64,000 nucleotides of DNA from CALFVT01 sp039989855. Its GTDB lineage: Bacteria > Pseudomonadota > Alphaproteobacteria > Caulobacterales > Maricaulaceae. Location: positions 1 to 64,000 of the forward strand of contig JBDXGZ010000002.1 in the NCBI GenBank assembly GCA_039989855.1, read 5' to 3'. The position numbers and the translations under genes are program-made. The notes beneath the pieces were generated by a model that was given only the letters and a program-made list of their open reading frames with translations, was not told the origin of the DNA and ran no database searches. Shown here one piece after another: positions 26,225-34,868 of this stretch. Positions within the stretch are counted from its first letter, which is position 1. Every line of letters starts with the position of its first letter.

Positions 26225-26252
26225 AAAAATTTGAACTCAAAGTCAAATTTTT
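26225..26252. promoter_or_regulatory. Perfect 10-bp inverted repeat between mccB and MBL gene
   Basis: AAAAATTTGA (26225-26234) and TCAAATTTTT (26243-26252) are exact inverted copies with an 8-bp spacer, 30 bases upstream of the mccB start and 66 bases upstream of the divergent gene. Position and symmetry suit a repressor or activator operator. The cognate regulator is unknown. Confidence 0.45.
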
Positions 26253-26317
26253 AGCTTTCACATTGAAATGATCATTCGTCATTCCCTTGTTAAGATATTG
26301 TCTTTATAGCCAATGTT

Positions 26318-27415
26318 ATGACCACACAGTCCAAATCACCGAAACAAGCCCCTGATGAGAGCCTTTCTGCAGCGAAAGATAATTCGGCACGGTTATTGAA
26401 ATTTATCACAGACGTTGCTCCTGAAACGGGGGCGGTAACAGAAATAGCGGACGGTGTGTTTTGGCTTCGTTTCTCACTACCGATGGCGGGACTGAATCAT
26501 ATTAATTTATATTTGCTCAAGGACCGTGATCAGTGGGTTGTAGTTGATACGGGACTTGGGAGCAAAACTAGCAAGGCGCAATGGGAAGGCTATTTCACAG
26601 ACCTTATGGGCGACCGTCCCGTGAACCGCGTGATTGTGACCCATCTTCACCCTGACCATGCGGGCTTGGCAGGGTGGATGAAACGGAAATTTGATTGTCC
26701 GCTTTTGATGACGCGCGGGGAATATTTACTCTGCCGATTGCTGGCCGCCGATACGGGCCATGAAGCGCCGCCCGAAGGTATTGCTTTTTACCGAAAGGCG
26801 GGCCTGACATCTGAACAAATTGAGCTTTATAAAATGCGCTTTGGTGGTTTTGGTAAAGCGATCTCGCCAATGCCGCAAAGTTATGACCGTCTGCAAGAGG
26901 GCGACACACTTCGCATCAATGGTCGCGAGTGGCAGATTATTATTGGCTCTGGTCATTCTCCTGAACATGCTTGTCTTTATTGCCCTGAACTCAAAATTTG
27001 CCTATCGGGAGATCAAATCCTCCCCAATATTAGTTCTAATGTCTCCGTCTGGCCAACCGAACCAGAAGGTAATCCGCTTGAAGACTGGATAAGCTCTTGT
27101 CATAAATTAAAGGAAGCGCTTCCGGAAGACACCTTAATTGGCCCTGCCCACGGCATCCCGTTTCGCGGCGCACATAAGCGGCTTGAAAAGCTGATCTCTC
27201 ATCATGAAAAAGCCTTGGAGCGTTTGGCAGAATTTTGTAATGCACCACGTCTCGCCACAGAAATTTACTCGGTTTTATTCAGGCGCGGCATTGATGACGG
27301 CAACCGCATTATGGCGGTGGGCGAAGCGGTTGCGCACCTCAACTGCCTCAAAGAACGCGGTGTTGTGCGTAGGACATTAAATGACGCTGGACAGTTTATT
27401 TATCATACGCGGTGA
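26318..27415 (+). CDS. MBL-fold metallo-hydrolase with C-terminal winged helix
   Basis: 365 residues. The metallo-beta-lactamase motif THLHPDHAG carries the H-x-H-x-D-H ligands (about residue 110), with further ligands in GSGHSPEHACLY and GPAHGIPFRG. The C-terminal 80 residues (KALERLAEFCNAPRLATEIY ...) form a helical, winged-helix-like tail as in the LACTB2-like family. Substrate unknown; such proteins range from thioesterases to nucleases. Divergent from mccB, so a role in acyl-CoA or leucine catabolism is possible but not shown. Confidence 0.85.
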   Translation: MTTQSKSPKQAPDESLSAAKDNSARLLKFITDVAPETGAVTEIADGVFWLRFSLPMAGLNHINLYLLKDRDQWVVVDTGLGSKTSKAQWEGYFTDLMGDRPVNRVIVTHLHPDHAGLAGWMKRKFDCPLLMTRGEYLLCRLLAADTGHEAPPEGIAFYRKAGLTSEQIELYKMRFGGFGKAISPMPQSYDRLQEGDTLRINGREWQIIIGSGHSPEHACLYCPELKICLSGDQILPNISSNVSVWPTEPEGNPLEDWISSCHKLKEALPEDTLIGPAHGIPFRGAHKRLEKLISHHEKALERLAEFCNAPRLATEIYSVLFRRGIDDGNRIMAVGEAVAHLNCLKERGVVRRTLNDAGQFIYHTR

Positions 27416-27454
27416 GGCATGTTCAAACACTTATCAATGTGATATTGATCTGTT

Positions 27455-27712
27455 ATGTCTCATGACCAACCAATTGATAGCTTTAAAGATTATTTGAACC
27501 TCATTTATCCTGCTAAGAGATGGGTTTTTTTAGCTATGGTAGGAGGATTTATTCTCAGTCTAATTTTGGGGTGGGAATATTTCCTAGAAGGTGACTTTAT
27601 AAGATTTTTTGGGTTTTTAATTTTAGTTCCAATATTCTTATATGGAATTCATGTGATAACTCATATCATATTTTATTATGTGTCATATATATTGGTACGC
27701 GGCCGCAAATAA
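27455..27712 (+). CDS. Small integral membrane protein, unknown
   Basis: 85 residues with two strong hydrophobic segments (WVFLAMVGGFILSLILGW at about 23-40 and FLILVPIFLYGIHVITHIIF at about 53-73), and an ILVRGRK basic tail that suggests a cytosolic C-terminus. AT-rich relative to the surroundings. No recognised family. It starts 39 bases after the MBL gene and could be co-transcribed with it. Confidence 0.55.
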   Translation: MSHDQPIDSFKDYLNLIYPAKRWVFLAMVGGFILSLILGWEYFLEGDFIRFFGFLILVPIFLYGIHVITHIIFYYVSYILVRGRK

Positions 27713-27806
27713 AATAATAAATTATCTGCCACTTAATAATGAAGAAACTTGCCAGTCATCTGTGCTCCCCGTCTTCCCTCTTTTAGATGTGAGATATATA
27801 TTTATA

Positions 27807-27894
27807 CCCTCACCCTGAGCCTGTCGAAGGGTGTCTTGCGACTCGTAGCCATGTTAATTTACGCAGCCGTGCTTCGACAAGCTCAGCATGAGGG
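27807..27894. repeat. Paired REP-like palindromic element
   Basis: Left arm CACCCTGAGCCTGTCGAAGG (within 27807-27833) and right arm GCTTCGACAAGCTCAGCATG (within 27871-27894) are inverted, imperfect copies separated by about 37 bases. This GCCTGTCGAAG/CTTCGACAAGC pattern is a familiar dispersed intergenic repeat in many proteobacterial genomes. Confidence 0.75.
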
Positions 27895-27917
27895 CTGGGA
27901 TATTGACCCACCCCGTC

Positions 27918-27940
27918 CACCCCTGCGAAGGCAGGGGTCT
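27918..27940. repeat. Short palindromic intergenic repeat
   Basis: CCCCTGC-gaag-GCAGGGG followed by TCT: a 7-bp stem of the dispersed repeat type common in alphaproteobacterial intergenic DNA, 23 bases after the previous element. Confidence 0.7.
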
Positions 27941-28403
27941 CTGTTCTTGGTGCAAAAAATAGTGATTGCAGGGATGAGCGGAGGGAAAGAAAATAACTAA
28001 GATATATCCACGCCCCCAATTTATGCCTTATCCTAAAATTGTTCCTTATTCGCGGACGGACAATCGCGCGTTAGTTTGTTTGAATGAGGACGGTTGGCGC
28101 GGATAGTGCGTGGGTTTAACGTCCTGCGTGTCCCGCCGAACGCCTTGTTAAAACGTCTTGGGGTCGTAAGGTTTTTAAGGCGCGATGGTCGTGACATACC
28201 ACTGTCCGAGGCCTTTGAAAAAGCCAACCGTTGCGAAGGACTTTCCGCCTTGCGGAGAGGTCAGGCTCAAAGTGAGTCTGATATCCATTGCGTAAATTAA
28301 GAAAACAATTGGTAGCCATCGTAATGGAAGCCTTCGCAGACTGTCCTAACTTGTTCCGAAAGGTACGGGATGTTTTGGTATGCCTTATTATACATCACCC
28401 ATC

Positions 28404-28417
28404 CCGACGAACGTCGG
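28404..28417. repeat. Short palindrome of dispersed-repeat type
   Basis: CCGACG-aa-CGTCGG within ATCCCGACGAACGTCGGAAT; similar units recur in intergenic regions of related genomes. Confidence 0.55.
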
Positions 28418-28515
28418 AATCTCTTGCGACTCTAGGCACACCCAACAGCAATGATGTTGACGCGCGGGGTTTGAGGGCCTAACTGGCGCGTGAGATAATT
28501 AAAGGACGTACCTAA

Positions 28516-30102
28516 ATGTCAAATCCCGTATTTGAGACGACTAAAGCTTGGCCGTTTGAGCAGGCGCGCCAAATCCTCAAACGTTTAGACATTGAGAAAA
28601 AACGCGGGATTGATCGTGGCGATCAACCTGTAATATTTGAAACAGGTTACGGCCCGTCAGGTCTGCCGCATATTGGCACGTTCGGCGAGGTGGTTCGCAC
28701 GATCATGGTGATGGATGCGTTCCGCGCTTTGACCGATAATCAGGTTCCTATGAAAATGATCTGCGTATCGGATGATATGGACGGGATGCGTAAAGTGCCC
28801 GCAAATGTGCCGAACCAAGACGCTTTAGCGGAGCATCTCGGCAAGCCGCTCACCGATGTGCCTGATCCGTTTGGTGAGCATGACAGCTTTGCCGGCCAGA
28901 ATAATGCCCGTCTTCGCGCCTTCCTTGATGGGTTCGGGTTTGAGTATGAATTTCTCTCCGCGACCAAGCTTTACCGTAGCGGTGCTTATGATGACATGCT
29001 CATCAAGGCGCTTGAGAATTTTGATAAAATTATGGGCGTGATGTTGCCGACGTTGGGCGAAGAGCGCCGCGCGACCTACAGCCCGTTCCTGCCGATTTCG
29101 CCGACATCCGGCCGCGTACTTTATGTGCCGATGAAAAATGTCGACGCGGAGGCAGGAACGATCACGTTTGATGATGAGGACGGCACAGAGGTGACACTGT
29201 CTGTGACAGGCGGTAATTGTAAGCTGCAATGGAAGCCAGACTTTGGCATGCGTTGGGCGGCGCTCAATGTCGACTTTGAAATGTACGGAAAAGATCACCA
29301 GATCAACGGCGGGATTTATTCAAAAATCAGCCGTATTTTGGGGGCCATGCCGCCGGTGCAATATTGCTATGAATTATTCCTCGACGATAAAGGCGAGAAG
29401 ATTTCCAAATCGAAAGGCAACGGTATTTCCGTCGAGCAATGGTTGTCCTATGCCTCGCCTGAAAGTTTGGCGCTTTATATGTACACAAAACCGCGCACAG
29501 CAAAGCGTCTATATTTTGACGTCATCCCGAAGGCGGTGGATGAATATTATCAGCACCTTGCGGCCTACCAGACCCAAGAGCTGGATAAGCAAATCGTCAA
29601 TCCCGTTTGGTATATCCATCACGGCCACCCGCCGCAGCACCATATGCCGATCAGTTTTGCGCTTTTGCTCAACCTTGTGTCGGCGGCCAATGCGTCTGAT
29701 AAAGATATTTTGTGGGGTTTTATCCAACGCTACGCACCAGACGCCACGCCTGAAGATTATCCTGATCTCGATAAGCTCGTGGGTTATGCGGTCAGCTATT
29801 ATGAGGACTTCGTCAAACCTGCGAAGGTCTACCGCGCACCGACAGATCAAGAGCGGGCGGCTCTAACGGACTTAGCGGCACGGTTAAAGACGGTTGACGC
29901 GGTTGAATCTACTGACGGCGAAGCGCTGCAAACGCTGATTTTCTCCGTCGGTAAAGATCATGAGTTCGAGAATTTGCGTGATTGGTTCAAGGCTATTTAC
30001 GAGGTCTGTTTGGGGCAATCCCAAGGCCCGCGTTTTGGCTCATTTGTGGCGATTTACGGCCCTGAAAATACGGCTAAATTAATTGAAGATGTGCTGCCAT
30101 AA
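28516..30102 (+). CDS. lysS: Lysyl-tRNA synthetase, class I
   Basis: 528 residues of the class I (archaeal-type) LysRS. HIGH-like motif [13 protein letters not shown] near residue 51, KMSKS-like motif KISKSKGN (from Lys295), and family stretches [18 protein letters not shown] and [20 protein letters not shown]. It charges tRNA-Lys in the cytosol. The class I form is typical of alphaproteobacteria and some other bacteria. It is monocistronic after the repeat-rich spacer. Confidence 0.96.
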   Translation: MSNPVFETTKAWPFEQARQILKRLDIEKKRGIDRGDQPVIFETGYGPSGLPHIGTFGEVVRTIMVMDAFRALTDNQVPMKMICVSDDMDGMRKVPANVPNQDALAEHLGKPLTDVPDPFGEHDSFAGQNNARLRAFLDGFGFEYEFLSATKLYRSGAYDDMLIKALENFDKIMGVMLPTLGEERRATYSPFLPISPTSGRVLYVPMKNVDAEAGTITFDDEDGTEVTLSVTGGNCKLQWKPDFGMRWAALNVDFEMYGKDHQINGGIYSKISRILGAMPPVQYCYELFLDDKGEKISKSKGNGISVEQWLSYASPESLALYMYTKPRTAKRLYFDVIPKAVDEYYQHLAAYQTQELDKQIVNPVWYIHHGHPPQHHMPISFALLLNLVSAANASDKDILWGFIQRYAPDATPEDYPDLDKLVGYAVSYYEDFVKPAKVYRAPTDQERAALTDLAARLKTVDAVESTDGEALQTLIFSVGKDHEFENLRDWFKAIYEVCLGQSQGPRFGSFVAIYGPENTAKLIEDVLP

Positions 30103-30184
30103 GTCATTAAAGCCGAAATGAGCGTCTAAACCTTTTGTGACAAAGCTTGATCTGACACTCTATCAAAGTCTGTTATAAGGCTGT

Positions 30185-31018
30185 ATGATACAGCTCTCGA
30201 ATATGGTTTTACGTGGATTTATAGCGCTTTTGCTCGGGATCAATCTGTTTGTTTGCGCCGCCAGTGCGGCCTCAACGGATGTGACGGCACCTGAAGATGT
30301 CTCGCTTGAGCTGGAAAAGGCTCGTGCCTTATTTGATGCGGGAGACTACGCCGCCGCCCGTATGGCCGCCGAAGATATAGGAACAGCGGACGCCTATATT
30401 TTGGCGTCAGAGACTGTCACAGCTACGATTATATTAGGCCATTTTAAAAAGCCGAATGCAGCAGCGAAAGAGGCGCTGTCTCTGGCGGAAAAAGCACTGG
30501 CGCTTAATCCCGATGATGTGGATGCGCGTCTCCAACACGCCTTGACCTACGGTCTTGTGGCGCAATCTACGGGGGATTTAAAAGCTTGGCGAAAGAAATT
30601 ACCCGTGCATATGCGTGATTTGATCGAAGGCTTACGTCGTGACGCGCCCGATGATGCACGCGGCCATGCCTTGCTTGGGGCCTGGAATCTTGAAATCGTA
30701 AATAAGGTTGGAGATCGCAATGCTTATAAATGGTATAAGGCCAATGCTGATGAGGGAATAGCGAGCTATGAGATGGCCTTAAAACTCGCGAATGATGATA
30801 TTATAATTAAGAGTAATTATGGGGCTGCGATGATTTTATTGGATGATATGGAGTCTGCTAAAAAGCTGTTATCAGCTGTCATGGATGTGCCTCCAACGAA
30901 TGCGGCTGAAATTGGGTTTCAAAAGCGAGTCGCTATTTTAAACGCCTCGCTTGAGGGTTCGAATTCGAAAGCCCTTAAGAAAGCCGCGAAGGCCTTTTTG
31001 AATAATAAGCCCTTATAA
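30185..31018 (+). CDS. Secreted TPR-repeat protein, unknown
   Basis: 277 residues. Signal peptide with core LRGFIALLLGINLFVCAASAA, then TPR-like helical pairs: ARALFDAGDYAAARMAAED, LAEKALALNPDDVDARLQHA, and a third around MALKLANDDIIIKSNYGAA. Likely periplasmic scaffold. Convergent with the S24 regulator, 17 bp apart. No specific function can be assigned. Confidence 0.75.
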   Translation: MIQLSNMVLRGFIALLLGINLFVCAASAASTDVTAPEDVSLELEKARALFDAGDYAAARMAAEDIGTADAYILASETVTATIILGHFKKPNAAAKEALSLAEKALALNPDDVDARLQHALTYGLVAQSTGDLKAWRKKLPVHMRDLIEGLRRDAPDDARGHALLGAWNLEIVNKVGDRNAYKWYKANADEGIASYEMALKLANDDIIIKSNYGAAMILLDDMESAKKLLSAVMDVPPTNAAEIGFQKRVAILNASLEGSNSKALKKAAKAFLNNKPL

Positions 31019-31035
31019 TTAGCCGGTACCAAGGT

Positions 31036-31662
31036 CTATTGAGACACCCACATGATACGCGCAACCCAGACTACGTTTTTACGCGCTAAGAGCCGGCCTT
31101 CATACTCGGGATTAAGCGAGCGAAGCTCGATAAAGGTTTCATTGATACGAACAAGCTCTTTGGCGAGAACTTCACCTTCGAGGGTTTTGACGACCACACG
31201 GTCTCCACGGTGAACAGGAGCGTGAGGCGCGACGATGACTTTTTCACCGTTACGAAAAACAGGCGACATGGAATCGCCCATAATTTCGAGCACATACATG
31301 CCCTCAGAACGCCCTGCGGGAAGGTCGATTTCTTCCCAACCAGACCCAATCGGAAAGCCTGAGTCGTCAAAGAAACCATCGTCTCCTGCTTGCGCGAGGC
31401 CAATTAGCGGTGCAGTACGTGACTTGCTGGAATGACCTGCGATGAAGGCGGAGAAATCCTCCATATCGAGGCCGAGAACAGCAAGCACTTTGGCCAGGCT
31501 TTCCGTTGATGGCCAGCGGTCTTTACCCGTGCCAGAACGGCGTTTAGATTTGTTGAATGTAGTTGGGTCCAGACCTGCGCGTTTGGCAAGGCCAGACGGT
31601 GAGGTTTCATGGGCTTCGGCGAGACGGTCGAGGGCCGACCAAATCTTTTTATGGGTTAACAT
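31036..31662 (-). CDS. XRE/S24 LexA-like regulator
   Basis: 208 residues. N-terminal helix-turn-helix (about 1-70, SPSGLAKRAGLDPTTFNKSK) and a C-terminal S24 peptidase domain with nucleophile in EIMGDSMSPVFRNGE and general-base Lys in GEVLAKELVRI. The AQAG sequence near residue 93 is the expected self-cleavage site type (Ala-Gly). Proteins of this layout are cI/LexA-like repressors that self-cleave on stress; it is not canonical LexA. A 7-bp inverted repeat upstream may be its own operator. Confidence 0.88.
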   Translation of the reverse strand: MLTHKKIWSALDRLAEAHETSPSGLAKRAGLDPTTFNKSKRRSGTGKDRWPSTESLAKVLAVLGLDMEDFSAFIAGHSSKSRTAPLIGLAQAGDDGFFDDSGFPIGSGWEEIDLPAGRSEGMYVLEIMGDSMSPVFRNGEKVIVAPHAPVHRGDRVVVKTLEGEVLAKELVRINETFIELRSLNPEYEGRLLARKNVVWVARIMWVSQ

Positions 31663-31675
31663 CTCAAGGCGCTTT

Positions 31676-31706
31676 CTATTTGGCCTATACCTTAAGTAGC
31701 AAATAG
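31676..31706. promoter_or_regulatory. Inverted repeat upstream of the S24 regulator
   Basis: CTATTTG (31676-31682) and CAAATAG (31700-31706) with a 17-bp spacer, starting 14 bases upstream of the regulator's start codon. Symmetric and well placed for autorepression. Confidence 0.4.
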
Positions 31707-31750
31707 GAAAAAAAACCTAATCCGTCAAGTCCATGATGCCTAATTAATAA

Positions 31751-31773
31751 AAAACCCGCACAAGGCGGGTTTT
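31751..31773 (-). terminator. Terminator of the first ammonium transporter
   Basis: AAAACCCGC-acaag-GCGGGTTTT: a 9-bp symmetric hairpin flanked by A and T runs, able to work on both strands; it ends transcripts of the amt gene at 31796. Confidence 0.85.
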
Positions 31774-31795
31774 AATTTAGCAATTTTAACGGCGT

Positions 31796-33115
31796 TTACA
31801 GGTAAGCGGTTTCTCCGTGTAGGCTCTTATCAAGGCCTTCAGTCTCTTCTTCTGACGTTACCCGCAAGCCAAAGATGGCTTTTAGCATAAGGAGGATAAG
31901 AGCACTGATAACAGCAGACCAGACGACGACCATAAGCGTGCCTTGAAGTTGTACAAGAAAATTACCGTCACCTGTTCCGCCTAAGGCTTTGGCTGATAGG
32001 AACGGAAGCAGTAAGATGCCAAGGATGCCGCCGACGCCGTGAACGGCGAAAACGTCAAGGCTATCGTCAATTTTAAGACGGACGCGAATGAGGTGAACCG
32101 CTGCGTAGCAAAGAAGCCCGCCTGCAAGCCCGATGAGCAAGGCTCCGCCCGGCCCAATGACGCCAGCTGCGGGTGTGACCGTTGCAAGACCAGCAATCGT
32201 GCCCGTGGCTGCCCCAACAAGCGTAGGCTTACGTGTGCTAAGGGCTTCGAGGCCAATCCAAACCAACGTTCCGACAGAGGCTGCGATGTGCGTGACGAGA
32301 AGGGCCATGCCTGCGCCGCCGTCCGCTGCGAGCTGTGAGCCGCCGTTAAAGCCGAACCAACCAACCCATAACATCGCCGCGCCGACCATAACGATACCCG
32401 GACGGTGAGGGGGTGTTAGTTCATTTGGAAAGCCTTTGCGCTTCCCGAGGAGCAAGACATAGACCAAGGCTGAAATACCTGCTGTTGCGTGAACCACGAG
32501 ACCACCTGCGAAGTCAATAACGCCAAGATCTGAGAGGTAACCACCGCCCCAAACCCAATGACAAACAGGGGCATAAACAGCGAGTAACCAAAGCACTGTA
32601 AAGAGCAAGACGGGTAAGAATTTCACACGTTCAACGAAAGCACCGACAATAAGGGCTGGCGTAATGACAGCAAAGGTCATTTGGAACGCTAAGAAAACGC
32701 TTTCAGGAATTGTTCCGCTAATAGCGTCACGCTCTAAACCACCAAGGAATAAATTGTCGAGGCCACCCCACCAAGCATTTCCACCCCCTAAGGTGATAGA
32801 ATAACCTGCAACGACGACCGAAACGATCCAAGCATTTCCGTCCCCGAAGGCGATAGAATAACCTGCAACGACCCAAACGATAGACGCGACGGCGGCAATG
32901 GCGTAGACTTTCATTAAAACGGATAGGTAATTTTTAGAGCGGACAAGGCCGCCGTAAAAAAGGGCGAGTCCCGGTAGAGACATAAAAAGAACGAGCGCCG
33001 TTGCCGTTAAAATCCATGCGGTGTCGCCCGAATTTAGCGTATCAGCAAAGGCCGGTACGGAAACTCCGCAGGCGCCGATCATAGCTCCAAGTGTGAGTAT
33101 AATACGTTTCATCAA
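31796..33115 (-). CDS. amt: Ammonium transporter (Amt) with internal duplication
   Basis: 439 residues. Signal-like N-terminus (MMKRIILTLGAMIGACGVSVPAFA) and about 11 membrane segments. Amt hallmarks: FYGGLVRSKNYLSVLMK, the CHWVWGGGYL and DFAGGLVVHATAGI segment, and the C-terminal DVFAVHGVGGILG and GLDKSLHGETAYL. It imports ammonium as NH3/NH4+ across the inner membrane. Between segments there is a tandem duplication: VVAGYSIAFGDGNAW followed by VVAGYSITLGGGNAW, where other Amt proteins have one GYSxAFGxGN motif. This adds about 19 residues in or near a membrane helix. No glnK neighbour is present in the window. Confidence 0.92.
   Translation of the reverse strand: MMKRIILTLGAMIGACGVSVPAFADTLNSGDTAWILTATALVLFMSLPGLALFYGGLVRSKNYLSVLMKVYAIAAVASIVWVVAGYSIAFGDGNAWIVSVVVAGYSITLGGGNAWWGGLDNLFLGGLERDAISGTIPESVFLAFQMTFAVITPALIVGAFVERVKFLPVLLFTVLWLLAVYAPVCHWVWGGGYLSDLGVIDFAGGLVVHATAGISALVYVLLLGKRKGFPNELTPPHRPGIVMVGAAMLWVGWFGFNGGSQLAADGGAGMALLVTHIAASVGTLVWIGLEALSTRKPTLVGAATGTIAGLATVTPAAGVIGPGGALLIGLAGGLLCYAAVHLIRVRLKIDDSLDVFAVHGVGGILGILLLPFLSAKALGGTGDGNFLVQLQGTLMVVVWSAVISALILLMLKAIFGLRVTSEEETEGLDKSLHGETAYL
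32771..32881 (-). repeat. In-frame tandem duplication inside amt
   Basis: Copy 1 is 32828-32881 (54 bases) and copy 2 is 32771-32827 (57 bases). By hand alignment they differ at 5 positions plus one 3-base indel. They encode IVWVVAGYSIAFGDGNAW and IVSVVVAGYSITLGGGNAW. Confidence 0.92.
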
Positions 33116-33241
33116 AATTCCCTCAATTCACAATTTTAGTTTATATTTATATTTCCCCATTGAAAGAAAGATGGACAAGCGAGTCGCAAGTTAATTTTAA
33201 TGCGCTATGCTTTTAAATTGTGCAGAGGTGAATTTTTGTAT

Positions 33242-33282
33242 AAAAAAACCCGACTTTGCACATATTAAGTGCAAGCCGGGTA
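33242..33282 (-). terminator. Terminator of the second ammonium transporter
   Basis: On the minus strand CCCGGCTTGCAC ... GTGCAAAGTCGGG is a long stem with small mismatches followed by seven T residues. It lies downstream of the amt gene at 33361-34677 and before the amt gene at 33115. Confidence 0.88.
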
Positions 33283-33325
33283 AGTTGTGCGTTTGTTTAT
33301 CAAACGCGAGGGGAAGAATTGATGT

Positions 33326-33350
33326 GATTACAGCTGAGAGAGCTGTAATC
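33326..33350 (-). other. Perfect hairpin directly after amt stop
   Basis: GATTACAGCT-gagag-AGCTGTAATC, a 10-bp perfect stem ending 11 bases past the stop codon of the upstream amt gene, with no T-run. It may stabilise the 3' end of the transcript. Confidence 0.5.
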
Positions 33351-33360
33351 CGTAATTTAA

Positions 33361-34677
33361 TTAGCCTGCAGTGAACTCAGGGTAGGATTCGACGCCAACC
33401 TCGGCGATGTCCAAGCCTTTTAGTTCGTCTTCTGCGCTGACACGCAGGCCAATAGTCCGTTTTAAGGCAAACCAGATGATGGCACTTACGGCGGATACAA
33501 AGAGGCCTGTTGCGACCACGCCAATTAATTGCGGCATGAATTTGACCTCTGGGTTTGTAAAGGCCACGGCAAGTGTTCCGAAGATACCAGCCACCAAGTG
33601 AACAGGGATCGCACCGACGACGTCATCAATCTTGAACTTATCAAGGAGAGGGATTGTCAACATTGCAAGGAGTGAACCTAAACCGCCGACAAGCATGGCG
33701 ACAGGTACGGACGGCGTAAGAGGTTCCGCCGTAATCGCAACCAGACCTGCGAGCGCACCGTTAAGCGCCATAGTTAAGTCCATTTTACCATAACGAAGCT
33801 GTGTATAGATGATGGCAATGACACACCCTGCGGCTGCAGCCATATTAGTGTTCACAAATATTTTCGCGATAGAGTCTGCGTCAGTGATCGTGCCCATAGC
33901 AAGCTGTGAGGCGCCGTTAAAGCCAAACCAACCGAGCCACAAGATAAATACACCGAGCGTTGCGAGCGGCATAGATGAGCCCGGCATTGGTGTCACTTTA
34001 CCGTCAACATATTTACCTGAGCGTGCACCGAGTATGAGGGCGCCGACTAGAGCGGCCCAACCGCCTGTTGAGTGAACAAGTGTTGATCCCGCAAAATCAG
34101 AGAAACCTTGAGCATCAAGGAATCCGCCGCCCCATTCCCATGACCCAACGATTGGGTAAATAAGCCCTGTTAAGAACACAACGAAGATCATAAAGGGCCA
34201 AAACTTAATTCGTTCGGCAACCGTACCAGAAACAATCGAGGCTGTCGTCGCGCAGAAGACCATTTGGAAGAACCAATCAGAATAGGATGAATATCCTGTT
34301 TTAGCATCTTCGGGCGTAAAGTCATAACCGAGATTAAAACCGCCGAAGTAGGGGTTCGCACCGCCGTACATCATGTGATAGCCGATTAGGTAAAACATGA
34401 TACCCGCGACTGAATAAAGAGCTATATTTTTCAAACACTGCATGGACACATTTTTTGTGCGGACTAGACCCGCCTCTAACATGGCAAAACCTGCGGCCAT
34501 CCACATAACGAGGAAACCACCAATTAAGAAAAGTAATGTGTTAAAAATAAATGCGTCTTGGGTTGCATTGGCCTGAACAGTTGCTGCTAGGTCTTCGACA
34601 GTGACAGCGCCTGCCATAGCGGGAGCTAAAAGCATCATTGCCCCGGCTCCTATTATATATTTTGCGTATGTTCGCAT
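33361..34677 (-). CDS. amt: Ammonium transporter (Amt), second copy
   Basis: 438 residues. Signal-like N-terminus MRTYAKYIIGAGAMMLLAPAMAGA, then the Amt pattern: WMAAGFAMLEAGLVRTKNVS, GSWEWGGGFL, DFAGSTLVHSTGGWAALVGA, LGWFGFNGASQLA, and the C-terminal IPVHLVAGIFGTLAVAF. A single, non-duplicated segment corresponds to the region duplicated in the other amt. It belongs to a different Amt subgroup (serine in LVHSTGG). Transcribed from its own promoter; a 16-bp perfect palindrome lies in the divergent spacer upstream. Confidence 0.93.
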   Translation of the reverse strand: MRTYAKYIIGAGAMMLLAPAMAGAVTVEDLAATVQANATQDAFIFNTLLFLIGGFLVMWMAAGFAMLEAGLVRTKNVSMQCLKNIALYSVAGIMFYLIGYHMMYGGANPYFGGFNLGYDFTPEDAKTGYSSYSDWFFQMVFCATTASIVSGTVAERIKFWPFMIFVVFLTGLIYPIVGSWEWGGGFLDAQGFSDFAGSTLVHSTGGWAALVGALILGARSGKYVDGKVTPMPGSSMPLATLGVFILWLGWFGFNGASQLAMGTITDADSIAKIFVNTNMAAAAGCVIAIIYTQLRYGKMDLTMALNGALAGLVAITAEPLTPSVPVAMLVGGLGSLLAMLTIPLLDKFKIDDVVGAIPVHLVAGIFGTLAVAFTNPEVKFMPQLIGVVATGLFVSAVSAIIWFALKRTIGLRVSAEDELKGLDIAEVGVESYPEFTAG

Positions 34678-34809
34678 GAGTATCCCTCCGGTTTTTGGTT
34701 AACTGAGGGGCTTATGGGAGGCCGTGAGCGGGTTTTGTTAAGAAACTATGTAGATTAGAACGGAGTGCGCATCTTTGTCTGATAAGTGTGCGAAGATTCT
34801 TAAAAAATG

Positions 34810-34825
34810 CTGCACAGCTGTGCAG
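34810..34825. promoter_or_regulatory. 16-bp perfect palindrome between amt and DUF952 gene
   Basis: CTGCACAGCTGTGCAG, fully symmetric, 133 bases upstream of the amt start and 44 bases before the DUF952 start. It has TGCAC/GTGCA half sites as in NtrC boxes, but the spacing (4 bp) is shorter than the usual NtrC spacing of about 7, so the factor is uncertain. Confidence 0.4.
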
Positions 34826-34868
34826 GCATGGTTTAAGAGACAGCATAATAGTTTCAAAAGTGAGTCTC

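Larger units (their letters stand above)
27713..28515. other. 800-bp repeat-rich intergenic region
   Basis: No convincing gene. It holds at least three palindromic repeat elements (listed separately). Small open frames of 60-68 codons overlap one another on both strands around 28033-28319, with arginine-rich, uneven composition and no SD; a 27-codon frame starts with ATG at 28023 (MPYPKIVPYSRTDNRAL). These could be remnants of a decayed gene or parts of a structured RNA, but I cannot identify either. An SD-like AAAGGACG for lysS lies at the end. Confidence 0.5.

Noticed and set aside
28033..28319. Overlapping 60-68 codon frames on both strands
   Set aside because: They overlap each other, are arginine-rich without a known motif, and lack ribosome-binding sites; no single one stands out as real.
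34678..34868. Sigma-54 promoter or NtrC site for amt
   Set aside because: No GG-N10-GC pair at suitable spacing was found, and the palindrome half-site spacing is too short for NtrC.
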